Shown here: positions 35,659 to 49,254 of the stretch, one piece after another | Layout: each line of letters begins with the position of its first letter | Numbering within the stretch: the stretch's first letter is position 1 | NCBI RefSeq assembly: GCF_900177545.1 | Contig: NZ_FXBQ01000001.1 | Coordinates: 1,506,122-1,570,121 of the forward strand | Length of the DNA: 64,000 nucleotides | DNA from: Maritimibacter sp. HL-12 | GTDB lineage: Bacteria; Pseudomonadota; Alphaproteobacteria; Rhodobacterales; Rhodobacteraceae | Direction of reading: 5' to 3' | The notes under the pieces: model-generated | Told to the model about the DNA's origin: nothing | Database searches by the model: none | The model's input: the letters and a program-made list of their open reading frames with translations, nothing else | Program-made: the position numbers and the translations under genes

Positions 35659-36554
35659 TTACGTGGCCGGCGTTCGCATTTCGATGCCGGCAAGGAATGC
35701 ATCAACCTCGGCCCGATCGGGAATCGCGTCCGAGGTTCCGGGCCGTGTCACCTGGATGGCCGCCGCTGCCGCACCGAGACGCATGGCCTTTGCTGGACCC
35801 AACCCCTGTTCGAGACCGGCCACGACATAGCCGATGAAGCAATCGCCGGCACCGGTCGTATCTATCGGCGTCACCGGAAATGCGGCCACCGCATGATCCA
35901 CACCTTGCCCGAGGTCTTTCAACACTGCGCCAGACGCGCCTTTGGTCACAAGCAGCCATGACACCGGCATGTCATCGACAGCCCGCCCGACTGCGGCCGA
36001 AAGCTGCAACGCTTCAACTTCGTTGAGCACGAGCATGTCGGCAAACGGCAAAACCGCCCGGACCGCAGCGGCATCGAACGGAGCGGCGGAAAAGACGACA
36101 AACAGACCCTTTTCCTTGGCGATTTGGGCCGCGCGTTCGGTGAGATTCGTCTCGTTCTGGAGCATGAGGTAGTCGCCGGCATGCGCGTCAGCGAGTGCTG
36201 CTTCTATCTGCTGCAACTCAAGCGCACGGTTTGCGCCCGGGTAGACGACGATCATGTTTTCGCCGGCGTCATCGACATGCACGTTTGCGTGCCCGGTTGG
36301 CGTATCGCCTTGAGCGACGTGCTTCACATCGACGCCCAACGCCGCCAGTCGTTCACACGTCCAAGCGCCCTCAGGACCGATCCGGCCAATATGGCGCGCC
36401 GTTGAACCAGCCTTCGCCACGGCGACAGACTGGTTCGCACCCTTTCCCCCAAGCCCTGCAGAGAATCCTTTCGCGGTAACCGTTTCACCCGGCTTCGGCA
36501 AAGCTGGCACACGGTAGAACCGATCCTCGTTGATGGAGCCGAGGTTCCAGACCG

Positions 36555-36558
<4 letters not shown>
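35659..36558 (-). CDS. PfkB-family sugar kinase, ribokinase-like
   Basis: A protein of 299 residues with both PfkB signatures: GGKGANQSVAVAKAG from residue 37 and DTTGAGDCF with catalytic D239. Sequence and length resemble ribokinase, which phosphorylates ribose at O5, but other sugars are possible since no transporter or rbs genes are nearby. The start overlaps the maeB stop by 4 bp (ATGA), so it is translated downstream of the malic enzyme, an unusual partner for a sugar kinase. Confidence 0.85.
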
Positions 36559-38813
<2,255 letters not shown>

Positions 38814-38999
38814 GACAAGCCTTTCAGCTGGGTATTCGTCCGTGATAGCCGCCGCGCTCGGGCCCCTCAACCGAATTGCGCAAGAATGTCGCACCGAGTC
38901 CCTGGCTCCTGCCGCGATATCGCGCATCCACGACACCGTTTTTCGGGTGATTCCTCCGTCTCGGACCGATAGGTTGTGGCGAAAACTGGAGGCGTTTCC

Positions 39000-40010
39000 T
39001 TGGCTGACACAATCCTTCTCACCGGCGGTGCCGGCTATATCGGGTCGCATACCTACGTCGAGCTCGTGGCGGCCGGATATGACGTTGTGATCCTCGACAA
39101 CTTCTCCAACTCGCGCCCCGAGGTGATCGACCGTCTTGAAGTGATCTCCGGGGCGCCGGTGACCGTCTACACCGGCGACGTGCTTGATCCGGCGGTCCTG
39201 GAGCGGGTGTTCGTGGAACGGAACATCGCGGCCGTCATCCATTTTGCTGCGCTCAAGGCCGTGGGCGAAAGCGCCGAGAAGCCGATCGAATACATCCAGA
39301 CCAACGTGTCGGGCCTCGTCAACCTGCTGGCCGCGATGAAGAAGCACGGCGTTCACCGCCTCGTGTTTTCCTCCTCCGCCACGGTCTACGGCGAGCCTGA
39401 AACATTGCCGATCCCGGAAGATGCACCGCGCAGCTACACCAACACCTACGGTTTCACCAAGCTGGTCTGTGAACAGACACTGGAGCAGGTTGCGGCATCG
39501 GACCCGCGCTGGGCATTCGGCACGCTGCGCTATTTCAACCCCGCCGGGGCCCATGACACCGGGCTGATCGGGGAAGACCCGAACGATATCCCGAACAACC
39601 TGATGCCCTATATTGCCAAGGTGGCAACGGGCGAACTTGAGCGCCTTTCGGTATTCGGCAATGACTACGAAACACCCGATGGCACCGGGGTGCGCGACTA
39701 TATCCACGTTGTCGATCTCGCGCGTGGTCATGTCCAATCGGTGCGCGCCCTGATCGAGTCCGGCGAGAGCCACACCGTCAATCTTGGCACCGGCAAGGGG
39801 TATTCCGTGCTGGAAATGCTGAAATCCTACGAAAGCGCTTGTGGCCACGAACTTGCCTACAGCATTGCGCCTCGCAGAGCGGGCGACGTAGCCGCCTCGT
39901 TTGCAGATCCGTCGAAAGCACACGCAATCCTGGGATTCCAGGCTGAGCGCGATCTCGACGACATGTGCAGAACGAGCTGGAACTGGGTTTCGCGCCTCAA
40001 GAACACCTGA
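39000..40010 (+). CDS. galE: UDP-glucose 4-epimerase
   Basis: GalE interconverts UDP-glucose and UDP-galactose for surface polysaccharides. The 336-residue protein has the NAD fold GGAGYIGSH (9-17), catalytic Y150-x3-K154 in NTYGFTK, and SSSATVYG. I chose a TTG start at 39000 because CTGGAGG lies seven bases upstream and ADTILLTGG is the usual opening; a GTG at 38976 in the same frame is the alternative. It is divergent from maeB (186 bp apart; only a CGCGATATCGCG palindrome at 38913 stands out there). MutS follows after 61 bp. Confidence 0.94.
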   Translation: MADTILLTGGAGYIGSHTYVELVAAGYDVVILDNFSNSRPEVIDRLEVISGAPVTVYTGDVLDPAVLERVFVERNIAAVIHFAALKAVGESAEKPIEYIQTNVSGLVNLLAAMKKHGVHRLVFSSSATVYGEPETLPIPEDAPRSYTNTYGFTKLVCEQTLEQVAASDPRWAFGTLRYFNPAGAHDTGLIGEDPNDIPNNLMPYIAKVATGELERLSVFGNDYETPDGTGVRDYIHVVDLARGHVQSVRALIESGESHTVNLGTGKGYSVLEMLKSYESACGHELAYSIAPRRAGDVAASFADPSKAHAILGFQAERDLDDMCRTSWNWVSRLKNT

Positions 40011-40071
40011 GGGGCTTTCGCCCGGAGACTCGCTTCAATACTCTGTGCCGGATCGCAACCAGGGGGCCCGC

Positions 40072-42723
40072 GTGACTGCCGAACATGCCGTAACGCCGAT
40101 GATGGCGCAGTTTCTGGAGATCAAGGCGCAGTATCGCGATGCGCTCCTGTTCTACCGGATGGGCGACTTCTACGAGATGTTCTTCGATGACGCCAAGGCC
40201 GCGGCCGAGGCGCTCGATATCGCGCTGACCAAGCGCGGCAAACATCTTGGCGAAGATATTCCGATGTGCGGCGTGCCGGTGCATTCGGCGGAAGGGTATT
40301 TGCTGACCCTGATCCGAAAGGGGTTCCGCGTCGCCGTCTGCGAGCAAATGGAAGATCCGGCGGAGGCGAAGAAGCGAGGCTCCAAATCGGTGGTGAAGCG
40401 AGATGTCGTGCGGCTTGTCACCCCCGGCACCCTGACCGAGGAAAGCCTGCTCGATGCACGGCGACACAATTTTCTTGCCGCCTACAACGAGGTTCGCGGC
40501 GATGCGGCCCTGGCCTGGGTCGATATCTCGACCGGCGCATTTCGTGTGATGCCGATAACGCCTGAGAAACTCGGGCCGGAACTCGCGCGTCTGGAGCCCC
40601 GCGAAATCGTCGTCTGTGACGGAAATGAGGCAATTCTTGACGGATTAGTCTCTGATATGAGGGTGTCCCTTTCTCCGCTCGGCCGTGCGGCATTCGACTC
40701 GAACGGGGGAGAGAAACGGCTCGTTGAGCTCTTTGCCGTGAACACGCTCGATGCTTTCGGCAGTTTCAACCGTGCCGAACTGGGCGCAATGGGCGCGATC
40801 GTCGAGTATCTGGAGATCACGCAAAAGGGCAAACTCCCCCTGTTGCGCACCCCGGTCAAGGAGAGCGCCTCGCGCGTGATGCAGATCGACGCGGCAACGC
40901 GGCGCAACCTCGAGCTTACCCATGCGCTTTCCGGAGGGCGCGACGGAAGCCTGCTGTCTTCGATCGACCGAACCGTGACCGCGGCGGGAGGGCGGCTGTT
41001 GGAGCGGCGGATATCGAGCCCCTCGCGCGACATCGCCGTGATCCGGTCCCGATTGGAGAACGTGGAATTCTTCCTTGATCAGTATCTATTGCGGGAAGAT
41101 TTGCGCACTTCACTCCGCAAGGCACCTGATCTCGACCGTGCGCTCTCCCGGCTCTCGCTCGACCGCGGCGGACCGCGCGATCTCGGTGCCATCCGGGGCG
41201 GGCTTGAGGCGGCAGGCGAGATCGCAGCTAGGATGGACGGCGAGGGTCTGCCCCCCGGGCTCGATCAGGCCAGAACCGGGCTGATCGGGCATGAGTCGCT
41301 ACGCGATCTTCTCGATCAGGCTCTCGTGGCCGATCCGCCCCTTCTGCTGCGTGACGGCGGTTCTATCGCACCGGGATTTGATGCCGCGCTCGACGAGGCC
41401 CGAAAGCTGCGCGACGAAGGACGGGGCGTGATTGCGGCCATGCAGGCCGACTATGCCGGGCTTGCGGGCGTGCAAAGCCTGAAAATCAAGCACAACAACG
41501 TGCTTGGGTACTTCATCGAAACAACCGCGGTTCACGCCCAAAAGATGATGTCGCCGCCGCTGAATGAAACGTTCATTCATCGGCAGACCACCGCCAACGC
41601 GGTGAGGTTCACCACCGTCGATCTCAGCGACATGGAAACCCGGATTCTCAATGCCGGCAACCGCGCATTCGAGATCGAGAAACGCCTGTTCACCTCGTTG
41701 GTCGCCTCAGTTCTGAAAGAAGCGGTCGCGCTTGGCGATTGCGCCCGCGCGCTCGCAGAGATCGACTTGAGCGCCGGGCTCGCAGAGATTGCCGCCGGTG
41801 AAAACTGGTCCCGTCCCATGATGGAGGAGGGCCGCGCGTTTGAAGTGAAGGGCGGGCGGCATCCGGTCGTTGAACGGGCCTTGCGGTCGCAGGGCGGTGA
41901 TCCCTTCATCGCCAATGATTGTGCCCTTGCCGATGGCTCCGACGGTGCGGATATCTGGTTGCTGACCGGCCCGAACATGGCCGGTAAATCCACCTTTCTT
42001 CGCCAGAACGCCCTGATCGCGCTCCTCGCTCAAGCCGGAAGTTTCGTGCCTGCCCAATCGGCGCGGATCGGCATTGTTTCACAGCTTTTCTCGCGTGTTG
42101 GCGCCTCGGACGATCTGGCGCGCGGCCGCTCGACCTTCATGGTGGAAATGGTCGAAACCGCCGCGATCCTGAACCAGGCCGATGATCGCGCCTTGGTCAT
42201 TCTCGACGAGATCGGCCGCGGCACCGCAACATGGGATGGGCTTTCCATCGCCTGGGCCACGCTTGAACACCTGCACGAGGTCAACCGATGCCGCGCGCTG
42301 TTCGCCACGCATTATCATGAGCTTACCCGACTCGCGCAGGATCTCGATGGGGTCGACAACGCCACCATTGCGGTGAAGGAATGGGAGGGCGATGTCATCT
42401 TCCTGCACGAGGTGCACAAGGGCGCGGCCGATCGGTCATACGGTGTTCAGGTCGCAAAACTCGCCGGCCTCCCCGCATCCGTCGTCGAGCGCGCGCGCGT
42501 GGTACTCGAAGCGCTTGAAAAGGGGGAGCGTGAAGGCGGGTCCGGACGGAAGGCGCTGATCGACGATCTGCCGCTGTTTTCGGCGGTTGCCGCACAATCG
42601 CCCAGCCCGAAACCCGTCACGTCACCGCTCAAAGCGAAGCTCGCCGGGATTCACCCCGACGAGCTGACGCCCAAACAGGCGCTTGAGTTGATCTACGAGC
42701 TGAAATCCCTCGTCGGTGATTAG
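40072..42723 (+). CDS. mutS: DNA mismatch repair protein MutS
   Basis: MutS recognises mismatches and small loops and recruits MutL. The 883-residue protein has the N-terminal mismatch-binding segment with the intercalating [11 protein letters not shown], the Walker [10 protein letters not shown] (633-641), and [21 protein letters not shown] at 40072 is used as start, with AGGGGGC upstream; the next residues [17 protein letters not shown] match the family. The open frame further upstream overlaps galE in another phase and is not coding. Its stop overlaps the convergent grpE by 4 bp (TTAG). Confidence 0.96.
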   Translation: MTAEHAVTPMMAQFLEIKAQYRDALLFYRMGDFYEMFFDDAKAAAEALDIALTKRGKHLGEDIPMCGVPVHSAEGYLLTLIRKGFRVAVCEQMEDPAEAKKRGSKSVVKRDVVRLVTPGTLTEESLLDARRHNFLAAYNEVRGDAALAWVDISTGAFRVMPITPEKLGPELARLEPREIVVCDGNEAILDGLVSDMRVSLSPLGRAAFDSNGGEKRLVELFAVNTLDAFGSFNRAELGAMGAIVEYLEITQKGKLPLLRTPVKESASRVMQIDAATRRNLELTHALSGGRDGSLLSSIDRTVTAAGGRLLERRISSPSRDIAVIRSRLENVEFFLDQYLLREDLRTSLRKAPDLDRALSRLSLDRGGPRDLGAIRGGLEAAGEIAARMDGEGLPPGLDQARTGLIGHESLRDLLDQALVADPPLLLRDGGSIAPGFDAALDEARKLRDEGRGVIAAMQADYAGLAGVQSLKIKHNNVLGYFIETTAVHAQKMMSPPLNETFIHRQTTANAVRFTTVDLSDMETRILNAGNRAFEIEKRLFTSLVASVLKEAVALGDCARALAEIDLSAGLAEIAAGENWSRPMMEEGRAFEVKGGRHPVVERALRSQGGDPFIANDCALADGSDGADIWLLTGPNMAGKSTFLRQNALIALLAQAGSFVPAQSARIGIVSQLFSRVGASDDLARGRSTFMVEMVETAAILNQADDRALVILDEIGRGTATWDGLSIAWATLEHLHEVNRCRALFATHYHELTRLAQDLDGVDNATIAVKEWEGDVIFLHEVHKGAADRSYGVQVAKLAGLPASVVERARVVLEALEKGEREGGSGRKALIDDLPLFSAVAAQSPSPKPVTSPLKAKLAGIHPDELTPKQALELIYELKSLVGD

Positions 42724-43310
42724 CCGGGGTTGGACGAAACCCCAACCTGCGCCGGGCGAAGCAACCGCTCGTGAAGCAGAAAGCCTTCCCCCATCACCTG
42801 GATGATCTGACCGGCCTTCGTGCCCGGAACCGGGGCTTCAAACATGGCCTCGTGCAACTGAGGATCGAACTTGTCGCCCACGGCAGGGGTGATCTTGCTG
42901 ATTCCGTGTTTCTCAAAGATGTTGAGCAACTCACGCATGGTCAGCTCCAAACCTTCGATGAGGCCCGCTGCCTGCCCCCGCAAATCATCGTTCACAACGT
43001 CGAGCGCACGTTTCATGTTGTCATAGACCGGCAGCATGTCGCGCGCGAGTTTGGAGCCGCCGTAATTTTCCGCCTCCCGCCGATCACGCTCGGAGCGTTT
43101 ACGCGAGTTTTCCGCATCGGCGAGGGCCCGCATGAACTTGTCGCGAAACGCGTCGCGTTCGGCGATCAGCGCCTCGATTTCGATGTCGATCCCGCTGCTT
43201 TCGGATTCGGGTTCCGCCTCATCCTCAACGGAAACATCCTCACCAGCCATGATTTCCTCGATCGCTGCTTCGATGTCGGAGAGTTCGTCTTTTTTCTTTG
43301 CGTCAGCCAT
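42720..43310 (-). CDS. grpE: nucleotide exchange factor GrpE
   Basis: GrpE releases ADP from DnaK and acts as a heat sensor. The 196-residue protein has an acidic N-terminal part, a long helix (about 45-100: [25 protein letters not shown]) and the conserved C-terminal beta domain ([19 protein letters not shown]). It starts 4 bp after hrcA on the same strand, the usual hrcA-grpE pairing, and shares a TTAG stop overlap with mutS. DnaK and DnaJ are not in the window. Confidence 0.96.
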   Translation of the reverse strand: MADAKKKDELSDIEAAIEEIMAGEDVSVEDEAEPESESSGIDIEIEALIAERDAFRDKFMRALADAENSRKRSERDRREAENYGGSKLARDMLPVYDNMKRALDVVNDDLRGQAAGLIEGLELTMRELLNIFEKHGISKITPAVGDKFDPQLHEAMFEAPVPGTKAGQIIQVMGEGFLLHERLLRPAQVGVSSNPG

Positions 43311-43314
43311 GGTC

Positions 43315-44385
43315 CTACCTGTTACCCCGGTCGGAAATCAGCTTCCCGACCAGTTGCGCGGTGTAATCGACAATCGGAACGATGCGGCCGTAATTGAGCC
43401 GCGTCGGTCCGATGACACCCACCGCGCCGATGATCTTTCGGTCAGCGTTCATATATGGAGAAACCACAAGAGAACTACCCGAAAGTGAAAAAAGCTTGTT
43501 CTCGGAGCCGATAAAAATGCGCACACCATCGCCCTCTTCGGTCAGTTCGAGGAAGCCGGCGATATCGCGCTTGCGTTCGAGGTCGTCGAACAAGGATTTC
43601 ACCCGCTCGACGTCGGCTTGTGCCGTTGAGGGGCCGATCAGATTCGAGCGCCCACGCACGATCAAACGTTCCTGATCGCCATCTTCATCGGACCAAAGCG
43701 CAAGCCCGCTTTCGACAAGGTCCTGCGCGAGCGAATTGAGCTCCTGGCGGCGCTCCGCAATCTCCTTCTCCATGGAGTCGCGCAGCTCCGCAATGGTTTT
43801 ACCGCCGGCAACCGAGTTCAGAAAATTGGCGGCCTCCCGCATGGAGGCCGGCGTTTGTCCGGGTGGCGGCGAGAACAGCCGGTTTTCGACGTGACCATCG
43901 GAAAAAACGATGACCGCGAGCGCCCTATCGAGTCCGAGCGAAACGAACTCGATGTGCGAGATCGGCGATTCCTGTTGCTTGGGGGTGAGAACAAGGCTCG
44001 CCCCGGAGGTAAGGCCCGAAAGCGCCGCGCCGACGCGGTCCATCAACAAGGCCACGTCTGCGCTGTTGGATTGCACGGTCTCGTCGATCTTCGCACGATC
44101 ATCGCGGGAAAGATCGCTGACCTCAAGAAAGCCGTCAACGAACATGCGAAGCCCGGATTGCGTGGGAACACGCCCCGCCGAAACATGGGGGCTATCCAAA
44201 AGCCCCATGAATTCCAGGTCTTGCATTACGTTGCGCACGGTCGCCGCCGAAACCTTCTCGGTGAGCGCACGGGTCAGGGATCGCGAGCCAACGGGTTCGC
44301 CGGTTTCGAGATAGGCTTCGACAAGCCGCCGAAACACCTCGCGCGAACGCTCGTTCAACTCTTCAAGTCTTGGGCTCTGCGCCAT
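43315..44385 (-). CDS. hrcA: heat-inducible transcription repressor HrcA
   Basis: HrcA represses groESL and other heat-shock genes by binding the CIRCE inverted repeat and needs GroEL for folding. The 356-residue protein opens with the winged-helix region (LEELNERSREVFRRLVEAYLETGEPVGSRSL, then VSAATVRNVMQDLE) and has the family's GAF-like core. The start is the ATG before AQSPRLEELNERS; the frame upstream overlaps the divergent rph. No CIRCE element was found in front of hrcA, so autoregulation through that site is not apparent here. Confidence 0.95.
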   Translation of the reverse strand: MAQSPRLEELNERSREVFRRLVEAYLETGEPVGSRSLTRALTEKVSAATVRNVMQDLEFMGLLDSPHVSAGRVPTQSGLRMFVDGFLEVSDLSRDDRAKIDETVQSNSADVALLMDRVGAALSGLTSGASLVLTPKQQESPISHIEFVSLGLDRALAVIVFSDGHVENRLFSPPPGQTPASMREAANFLNSVAGGKTIAELRDSMEKEIAERRQELNSLAQDLVESGLALWSDEDGDQERLIVRGRSNLIGPSTAQADVERVKSLFDDLERKRDIAGFLELTEEGDGVRIFIGSENKLFSLSGSSLVVSPYMNADRKIIGAVGVIGPTRLNYGRIVPIVDYTAQLVGKLISDRGNR

Positions 44386-44467
44386 CTGCCTCTGCTCCGC
44401 CCGGATCGGCCTTGCGTTTTTTCGGGCGCCGTGAGACTCCACCCTGAACCGTAAGGAGGGAGACCCA

Positions 44468-45181
44468 ATGCGCCCGTCTGGTCGAAAGATAGATGAAATG
44501 CGCCCGATTTCAATTGAGACCGGCGTTACCAAGCACGCGGAAGGCTCTTGCCTGATAAAGGCGGGCGACACCCACGTGCTTTGTACCGCGACGATCGAAG
44601 AACGGGTTCCCCCTTTCATGCGGAATTCCGGCCAGGGATGGGTCACCGCCGAATACGGCATGCTTCCCCGCTCGACCAATACACGTATGCGACGCGAGGC
44701 CGCCGTTGGCAAACAAGGTGGCCGAACCGTCGAGATTCAGCGCCTGATCGGGCGGGCGTTGCGCGCCGGCGTCGATCGCCAGGCGCTGGGCGAACGCCAG
44801 ATCACCGTGGATTGCGACGTTATCCAGGCCGACGGCGGCACCCGCTGCGCCTCGATCACAGGTGGTTGGGTCGCGCTCCGGCTGGCGGTGAACAAGCTCA
44901 TCAAGGCAGGCGATCTCACCTCGGATCCGCTTGCCGACCCAGTGGCCGCGGTGTCTTGCGGTATCTATGCCGGGCAAACCGTGCTCGATCTCGATTATCC
45001 GGAAGACAGCGAGGCCGGTGTCGACGGCAATTTCGTGATGACCGGATCGGGCCGGTTGATCGAAGTCCAGATGTCGGCGGAAGGGGCCACCTTCACCCAT
45101 GAGCAAATGTCGCGGCTGATGGAACTCGCCGACAAGGGCATCACGGAACTTGCCGGGATTCAGAAGGCGGCCGTGGCCTGA
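44468..45181 (+). CDS. rph: ribonuclease PH
   Basis: RNase PH trims tRNA 3' ends phosphorolytically. The 237-residue protein begins [19 protein letters not shown] and contains [38 protein letters not shown] and [10 protein letters not shown], all typical. A strong ribosome site (AAGGAGGGAG) precedes the ATG. It is divergent from hrcA (82 bp between starts), a conserved alphaproteobacterial arrangement, and its stop overlaps the rdgB start by one base (TGATG). Confidence 0.97.
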   Translation: MRPSGRKIDEMRPISIETGVTKHAEGSCLIKAGDTHVLCTATIEERVPPFMRNSGQGWVTAEYGMLPRSTNTRMRREAAVGKQGGRTVEIQRLIGRALRAGVDRQALGERQITVDCDVIQADGGTRCASITGGWVALRLAVNKLIKAGDLTSDPLADPVAAVSCGIYAGQTVLDLDYPEDSEAGVDGNFVMTGSGRLIEVQMSAEGATFTHEQMSRLMELADKGITELAGIQKAAVA

Positions 45182-45789
45182 TGCGAAAGTTCACCGGCAA
45201 GAAGCTCGTGATCGCGTCGCACAATGCCGGCAAGATCCGGGAGATCGGGGCGTTGCTCGATCCCTTCGGTGTCGAGGTTGTCTCCGCGGGTGCGCTTGGG
45301 CTCCCAGAGCCCGCTGAAACCGAGAGCACCTTTGCCGGGAATGCCCGTATCAAGGCACATTTCGCTGCCCGTGAATCCGGGTTGCCCGCGTTGTCGGACG
45401 ACAGTGGAATCAGTGTCGAAGCCCTCGATGGCGCTCCGGGCGTTTATACCGCGGATTGGGCGGAAACGCCGAACGGGCGCGATTTTCCCATGGCCATGGC
45501 CAAGGTATGGTCGTTGCTGGAAGAAAAACAGGCACCCGAACCGCGTCGCGCCAGGTTCAACGCCACCCTTTGCCTCGCATGGCCCGATGGCCATGACGAA
45601 TTGTTCGAGGGCAAGGTTCATGGCCGGATCGTCTGGCCCATGCGCGGCACCAACGGTTTCGGCTTCGATCCGGTGTTTCTTCCCGACGGAAAGACCCAAA
45701 CCTTCGGGGAAATGGACCCGGCGGAGAAACACGCGATGAGCCACCGCGCGATCGCCTTCCGGAAGCTCGTCGAGGGCTGCTTTGGTTGA
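45181..45789 (+). CDS. rdgB: dITP/XTP pyrophosphatase (HAM1/RdgB)
   Basis: RdgB removes non-canonical purine nucleotides (dITP, XTP) to prevent their incorporation. The 202-residue protein has [14 protein letters not shown] at the N-terminus, [28 protein letters not shown] and a final [10 protein letters not shown], the complete family pattern. Translation starts in a TGATG overlap with rph, and its own stop lies within the hemW start, so rph-rdgB-hemW form one unit. Confidence 0.96.
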   Translation: MRKFTGKKLVIASHNAGKIREIGALLDPFGVEVVSAGALGLPEPAETESTFAGNARIKAHFAARESGLPALSDDSGISVEALDGAPGVYTADWAETPNGRDFPMAMAKVWSLLEEKQAPEPRRARFNATLCLAWPDGHDELFEGKVHGRIVWPMRGTNGFGFDPVFLPDGKTQTFGEMDPAEKHAMSHRAIAFRKLVEGCFG

Positions 45790-46942
45790 GGATTGGCGGC
45801 TTGGAGGTTTCGGCCTCTATATCCATTGGCCATATTGCGAGGCCAAGTGCCCTTACTGCGACTTCAACAGCCATGTCTCGCAGGTGATTGATCAGGACGC
45901 CTGGCGGGATGCCTATCTCTCAGCGCTCGATGCCTACGCGGCTGAAACGCCCGATCGAGTGCTCAACAGTGTCTATTTCGGCGGAGGAACGCCATCCCTG
46001 ATGAACCCTGCGGTCGTATCCTCGGTTCTGGATGCGCTTCCGAAGCATTGGCGGCTTGCAAACGATCTCGAGGTCACGCTCGAGGCCAACCCCTCATCCG
46101 TTGAAGCCTCCCGGTTCAGCCGGTATCGGGATGCGGGGGTCAATCGGGTTTCTCTCGGCATCCAGGCCCTGAACGACATCGACCTGCGTCGCCTTGGCCG
46201 CCTTCACAACACCGATACCGCCCTCAAAGCCTTGGAAATCGCCAGGAACACTTTTGATCGGGTAAATTTCGATCTGATCTATGGGCGTCAGGATCAAGGC
46301 CTTCAGGATTGGATCGAGGAGCTGGAGCGCGCCCTCTCCTTTTCACCCGATCATCTTTCGCTTTACCAACTGACGATCGAACAAGGCACGGCCTTCGGAA
46401 ATCTGCTCAACCGTGGAAAGCTCACCGGGCTGCCGGGCGAAGACCTGGCGGCTGATCTCTATGACCTCACGGCCGAGACAACCGCAGCGGCCGGGCTCCC
46501 GGCCTATGAGGTGTCTAATCACGCAAAACCCGGGCAGGAATCCCGGCATAACCTCGTCTACTGGCAAGCGGGTGACTACGTCGGTATCGGGCCCGGCGCA
46601 CATGGCCGGCTCACCCTTGGAGGTCATCGCTTCGCAACAACAACGGCACTGGCACCGGGTGACTGGCTGGCTGCGGTTGCCAAAGGTGGGTCCGGTGAAC
46701 TCGCGCGCGAGACGCTGTCTTCAGAAGATCACCTGGTCGAATACATCATGATGAGCCTGCGCACCCTGAAAGGCCTGGATTTGCGTCGCGCGGAAACCAT
46801 TGGTGAAAGACCTATAGATTCAAGGAAAATCAATATGTTACGGGAAATCGGCATGCTCGATTGTGTTGATGATCGGGTGGTTGTCAGCCAGCGAGGTCGC
46901 AGTGTTCTGAATGCGGTTATCACTGCGCTGTTGCCGGACTGA
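45782..46942 (+). CDS. hemW: radical SAM heme chaperone HemW
   Basis: HemW, formerly annotated as oxygen-independent coproporphyrinogen oxidase, carries heme to membrane cytochromes. The 386-residue protein has the cluster motif C19-x3-C23-x2-C26 in [14 protein letters not shown] and lacks the extra upstream cysteine of HemN. It contains [10 protein letters not shown] and [10 protein letters not shown]. The start is TTG at 45782, eight bases inside rdgB, following GAGGG; no ATG or GTG is better placed. The stop directly abuts the convergent parB stop with no gap. Confidence 0.92.
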   Translation: MVEDWRLGGFGLYIHWPYCEAKCPYCDFNSHVSQVIDQDAWRDAYLSALDAYAAETPDRVLNSVYFGGGTPSLMNPAVVSSVLDALPKHWRLANDLEVTLEANPSSVEASRFSRYRDAGVNRVSLGIQALNDIDLRRLGRLHNTDTALKALEIARNTFDRVNFDLIYGRQDQGLQDWIEELERALSFSPDHLSLYQLTIEQGTAFGNLLNRGKLTGLPGEDLAADLYDLTAETTAAAGLPAYEVSNHAKPGQESRHNLVYWQAGDYVGIGPGAHGRLTLGGHRFATTTALAPGDWLAAVAKGGSGELARETLSSEDHLVEYIMMSLRTLKGLDLRRAETIGERPIDSRKINMLREIGMLDCVDDRVVVSQRGRSVLNAVITALLPD

Positions 46943-47833
46943 CTAACTGCCAAGCCGTTTGCAAAGATCGTCAAGCTGATCGAGGCTGGCATATCGGATC
47001 GTCAGCATCCCTGATTCCTGCCCTGCTGAGTGATCTATGGTCACCTTCATGCCCGTTGCCGCCGATAGATCCTGCTCGAGCGCGATCGTATCTGCGTCTT
47101 TCTCCTTGGATGCGAGCTTTTTGGCTGCGTCATCCGGGCTTTTCTTCGTTTTGCTCAACCGCTCTGCCTCTCGAACGGAGAGCCCGTTCGCGACAATCTT
47201 CTTGGCCAGCGCAACCGGATCTTCGGCCGTGATCAGAGCCCTCGCATGGCCTGCGGTAAGCTTTCCTTCCTTGAGGTAGATTTGAACTTCTTCCGGCAAA
47301 CTCAGAAGTCGCAACATGTTGGCGATATGGGATCGGCTCTTGCCTAGAGCAGCGGCAAGCTTTTCCTGGGTATGGCCAAACCTTTCCATCAACTCCCGAT
47401 AGCCGCCGGCTTCCTCGATAGCATTCAGATCAGCCCTCTGGATGTTCTCGATAATCGCGATTTCAAGCGATTCCGTATCCGAATAGTCCCGGATCAGGGC
47501 GGGCACGCTGTGAAGTTGCGCCATCTGTGCCGCGCGCCAGCGCCGTTCCCCTGCCACGATCTCGAAAAGCCCATCGCGTCGCGGATTTGCGCGCAGGATC
47601 AGGGGCTGAATAATGCCTTTCTCTCGTATCGACGCGGCTAGATCCTCCAGCTCGTCCAACGAAAAACTTCTCCGCGGCTGCTCCGGATTGGGCTCGATCT
47701 GATCAATCGGAACCATCTGGTCGGCCCGCCTCGGCGTAGCCTTCCCGCCCTCCACTTGAGGTTCATCGGAACCGACATCCGCCATGAGCGCGGAAAGTCC
47801 GCGGCCAAGTCCGCGCGTTGGTTTTTTTGTCAT
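46943..47833 (-). CDS. parB: chromosome-partitioning protein ParB
   Basis: ParB binds parS, slides as a CTP-dependent clamp and loads SMC near the origin. The 296-residue protein has the N-terminal CTP-binding domain with GERRWRA at 95-101 and ENIQR at 129-133. The parS-reading helix-turn-helix is at about 155-177 (TQEKLAAALGKSRSHIANMLRL), and a C-terminal dimer domain follows. The start is ATG 47833, 10 bp after parA. Two perfect parS sites lie 1.4 and 3.3 kb upstream, in rsmG and mnmG. Confidence 0.97.
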   Translation of the reverse strand: MTKKPTRGLGRGLSALMADVGSDEPQVEGGKATPRRADQMVPIDQIEPNPEQPRRSFSLDELEDLAASIREKGIIQPLILRANPRRDGLFEIVAGERRWRAAQMAQLHSVPALIRDYSDTESLEIAIIENIQRADLNAIEEAGGYRELMERFGHTQEKLAAALGKSRSHIANMLRLLSLPEEVQIYLKEGKLTAGHARALITAEDPVALAKKIVANGLSVREAERLSKTKKSPDDAAKKLASKEKDADTIALEQDLSAATGMKVTIDHSAGQESGMLTIRYASLDQLDDLCKRLGS

Positions 47834-47843
47834 GATGATCTCC

Positions 47844-48638
47844 TCAGTTTCGCGCGATAAGCTCACGAGCCAAGTGTCGATAGGCAGTCGTCCCTTTCGA
47901 CAACGGGTCATAGGTCAATACGGGCATCGCGAAGGACGGCGCTTCACTCACCCGGACATTTCTCGGGATGACGGTTGAAAAGACCAAATCCCCCAGGTTT
48001 TCACGCGCATCTGCTTCAACCTGTTTGGAAAGGTTGTTGCGTGCATCATACATCGTCAAGGCCACGCCCTCGATCCGCAGTTCCTTGTTTGCGGTTTGTC
48101 GCACTTCCCGAATTGTCAGCATCAGTTGCGACAGGCCTTCCAGCGCGAAAAATTCACTTTGGAGCGGGACCAGAACCGAGTGCGCCGCGACCATCGCGTT
48201 GATCGTAAGCAAGTTCAACGATGGCGGGCAATCAATCAGCACGTAGTCATACCCGAGATCCGCAACCAGGGGCGCACGAAGGGAATCGTGGAGCAGAAAG
48301 ATCCGTTTTTCATTTGAAACCAGTTCAATATCGGCCGAGGAAAGATCGGTGGTTGCGGGCGCGATGAACAGGTTCTCAAGATCGGTTTTTCGAACGACAT
48401 CCTGTAGGGGGACCTCTTCCAGCAGAAGATCGTAAGTTGAAAGACCTCGCTGCTCGCGATGAACCCCGAGGCCGGTCGACGCGTTTCCTTGCGGATCGAG
48501 ATCCACCAAAAGCACGACCTTGCCCTCTTCCGCCAGAGCGGCGCCGAGATTGATCGCGGTCGTCGTCTTTCCAACCCCTCCTTTCTGATTGGTTATCGCA
48601 ATAATCTTGGGGCCTTTGGGCCGGGAAGGGTCAGACAC
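47844..48638 (-). CDS. parA: chromosome-partitioning ATPase ParA
   Basis: ParA is the DNA-bound ATPase that moves ParB-parS complexes apart. The 264-residue protein has the deviant Walker A KGGVGKTT at 19-26 in AITNQKGGVGKTTTAINLGAAL, VDLDPQGNAST, and YVLIDCPPSL, all standard for chromosomal ParA (Soj). Its start lies 8 bp inside the end of rsmG, and parB follows after 10 bp, so mnmE-mnmG-rsmG-parA-parB is a continuous series. Confidence 0.97.
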   Translation of the reverse strand: MSDPSRPKGPKIIAITNQKGGVGKTTTAINLGAALAEEGKVVLLVDLDPQGNASTGLGVHREQRGLSTYDLLLEEVPLQDVVRKTDLENLFIAPATTDLSSADIELVSNEKRIFLLHDSLRAPLVADLGYDYVLIDCPPSLNLLTINAMVAAHSVLVPLQSEFFALEGLSQLMLTIREVRQTANKELRIEGVALTMYDARNNLSKQVEADARENLGDLVFSTVIPRNVRVSEAPSFAMPVLTYDPLSKGTTAYRHLARELIARN

Positions 48639-49254
48639 GCCGGATATCTCCGATTTTTAGGATGACTGCATCAGGATCAGTTTGGCTCGGATATGTATCC
48701 AACTCGAAGGACCAGCTTTCAAGGGCGTCGTTCACTTCTTTTCGGTAGCCGGCCCCTTTCAGGAACACCGCGTGGCCGCCCGAAACAAGATGGCGGGATG
48801 CATGGCCAAGCAGGGCTGGTAAAGGGGCCAATGCCCGGGCTGAAAGAATGTCGGCGCCAAGTGGGTCAAGATCTTCGATGCGTTGCGCCACGATCTGTGC
48901 AGAAATCCCGGTCTCCCGGGTGACCGTTCTAAGAAAGGCCGCCTTTCGTTGATCGCTTTCAACGCAGACCACCTGCATATCCGGGCGCGTTTCGCGGGCG
49001 AGGATCGCAACGATCAAACCCGGAAAGCCTCCGCCCGTTCCCAAGTCGGCCCACAGCTTCACGTTATCTTCCGTCAGGTCGAGAATCTGCGCAGAATCAA
49101 GGAAGTGGCGCGTCCAGAGCATTGGGATCGTCGACGCGGATACGAGGTTGATCCTCGGGTTCCATCTTTCAAGCAATGCGGCGTAGACATGCAGGCGCTC
49201 GCGTGTTTCACGTGAAACATCTGCAAAAAGTTCCGGACCACCCGCCTCGGTCAT
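48631..49254 (-). CDS. rsmG: 16S rRNA (guanine-N7) methyltransferase RsmG (GidB)
   Basis: RsmG methylates G527 of 16S rRNA; loss gives low-level streptomycin resistance in other bacteria. The 207-residue protein has the SAM motif [14 protein letters not shown], the N-terminal RINLVSAST and the [12 protein letters not shown] region. The start ATG overlaps the mnmG stop by 4 bp. Codons 12-17 (DVSRET) are encoded by a perfect parS palindrome, so the gene also carries a centromere-like site. Confidence 0.96.
   Translation of the reverse strand: MTEAGGPELFADVSRETRERLHVYAALLERWNPRINLVSASTIPMLWTRHFLDSAQILDLTEDNVKLWADLGTGGGFPGLIVAILARETRPDMQVVCVESDQRKAAFLRTVTRETGISAQIVAQRIEDLDPLGADILSARALAPLPALLGHASRHLVSGGHAVFLKGAGYRKEVNDALESWSFELDTYPSQTDPDAVILKIGDIRRV
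49204..49219. promoter_or_regulatory. parS site inside rsmG
   Basis: The 16-bp sequence TGTTTCACGTGAAACA is the perfect palindromic consensus for chromosomal ParB binding. It lies near the 5' end of the rsmG coding sequence, 1.4 kb upstream of parB and about 5.2 kb from the presumed oriC. An identical site lies at 51112. Confidence 0.93.

Noticed and set aside
38814-39923. N-terminal extension of maeB to about 1120 residues on the minus strand
   Set aside because: The extra part is the reverse complement of galE; maeB has a good ATG at 38813 and normal family length from there.
44386-44467. CIRCE element in the hrcA/rph gap
   Set aside because: No TTAGCACTC-N9-GAGTGCTAA or close variant was found in the 82 bp.
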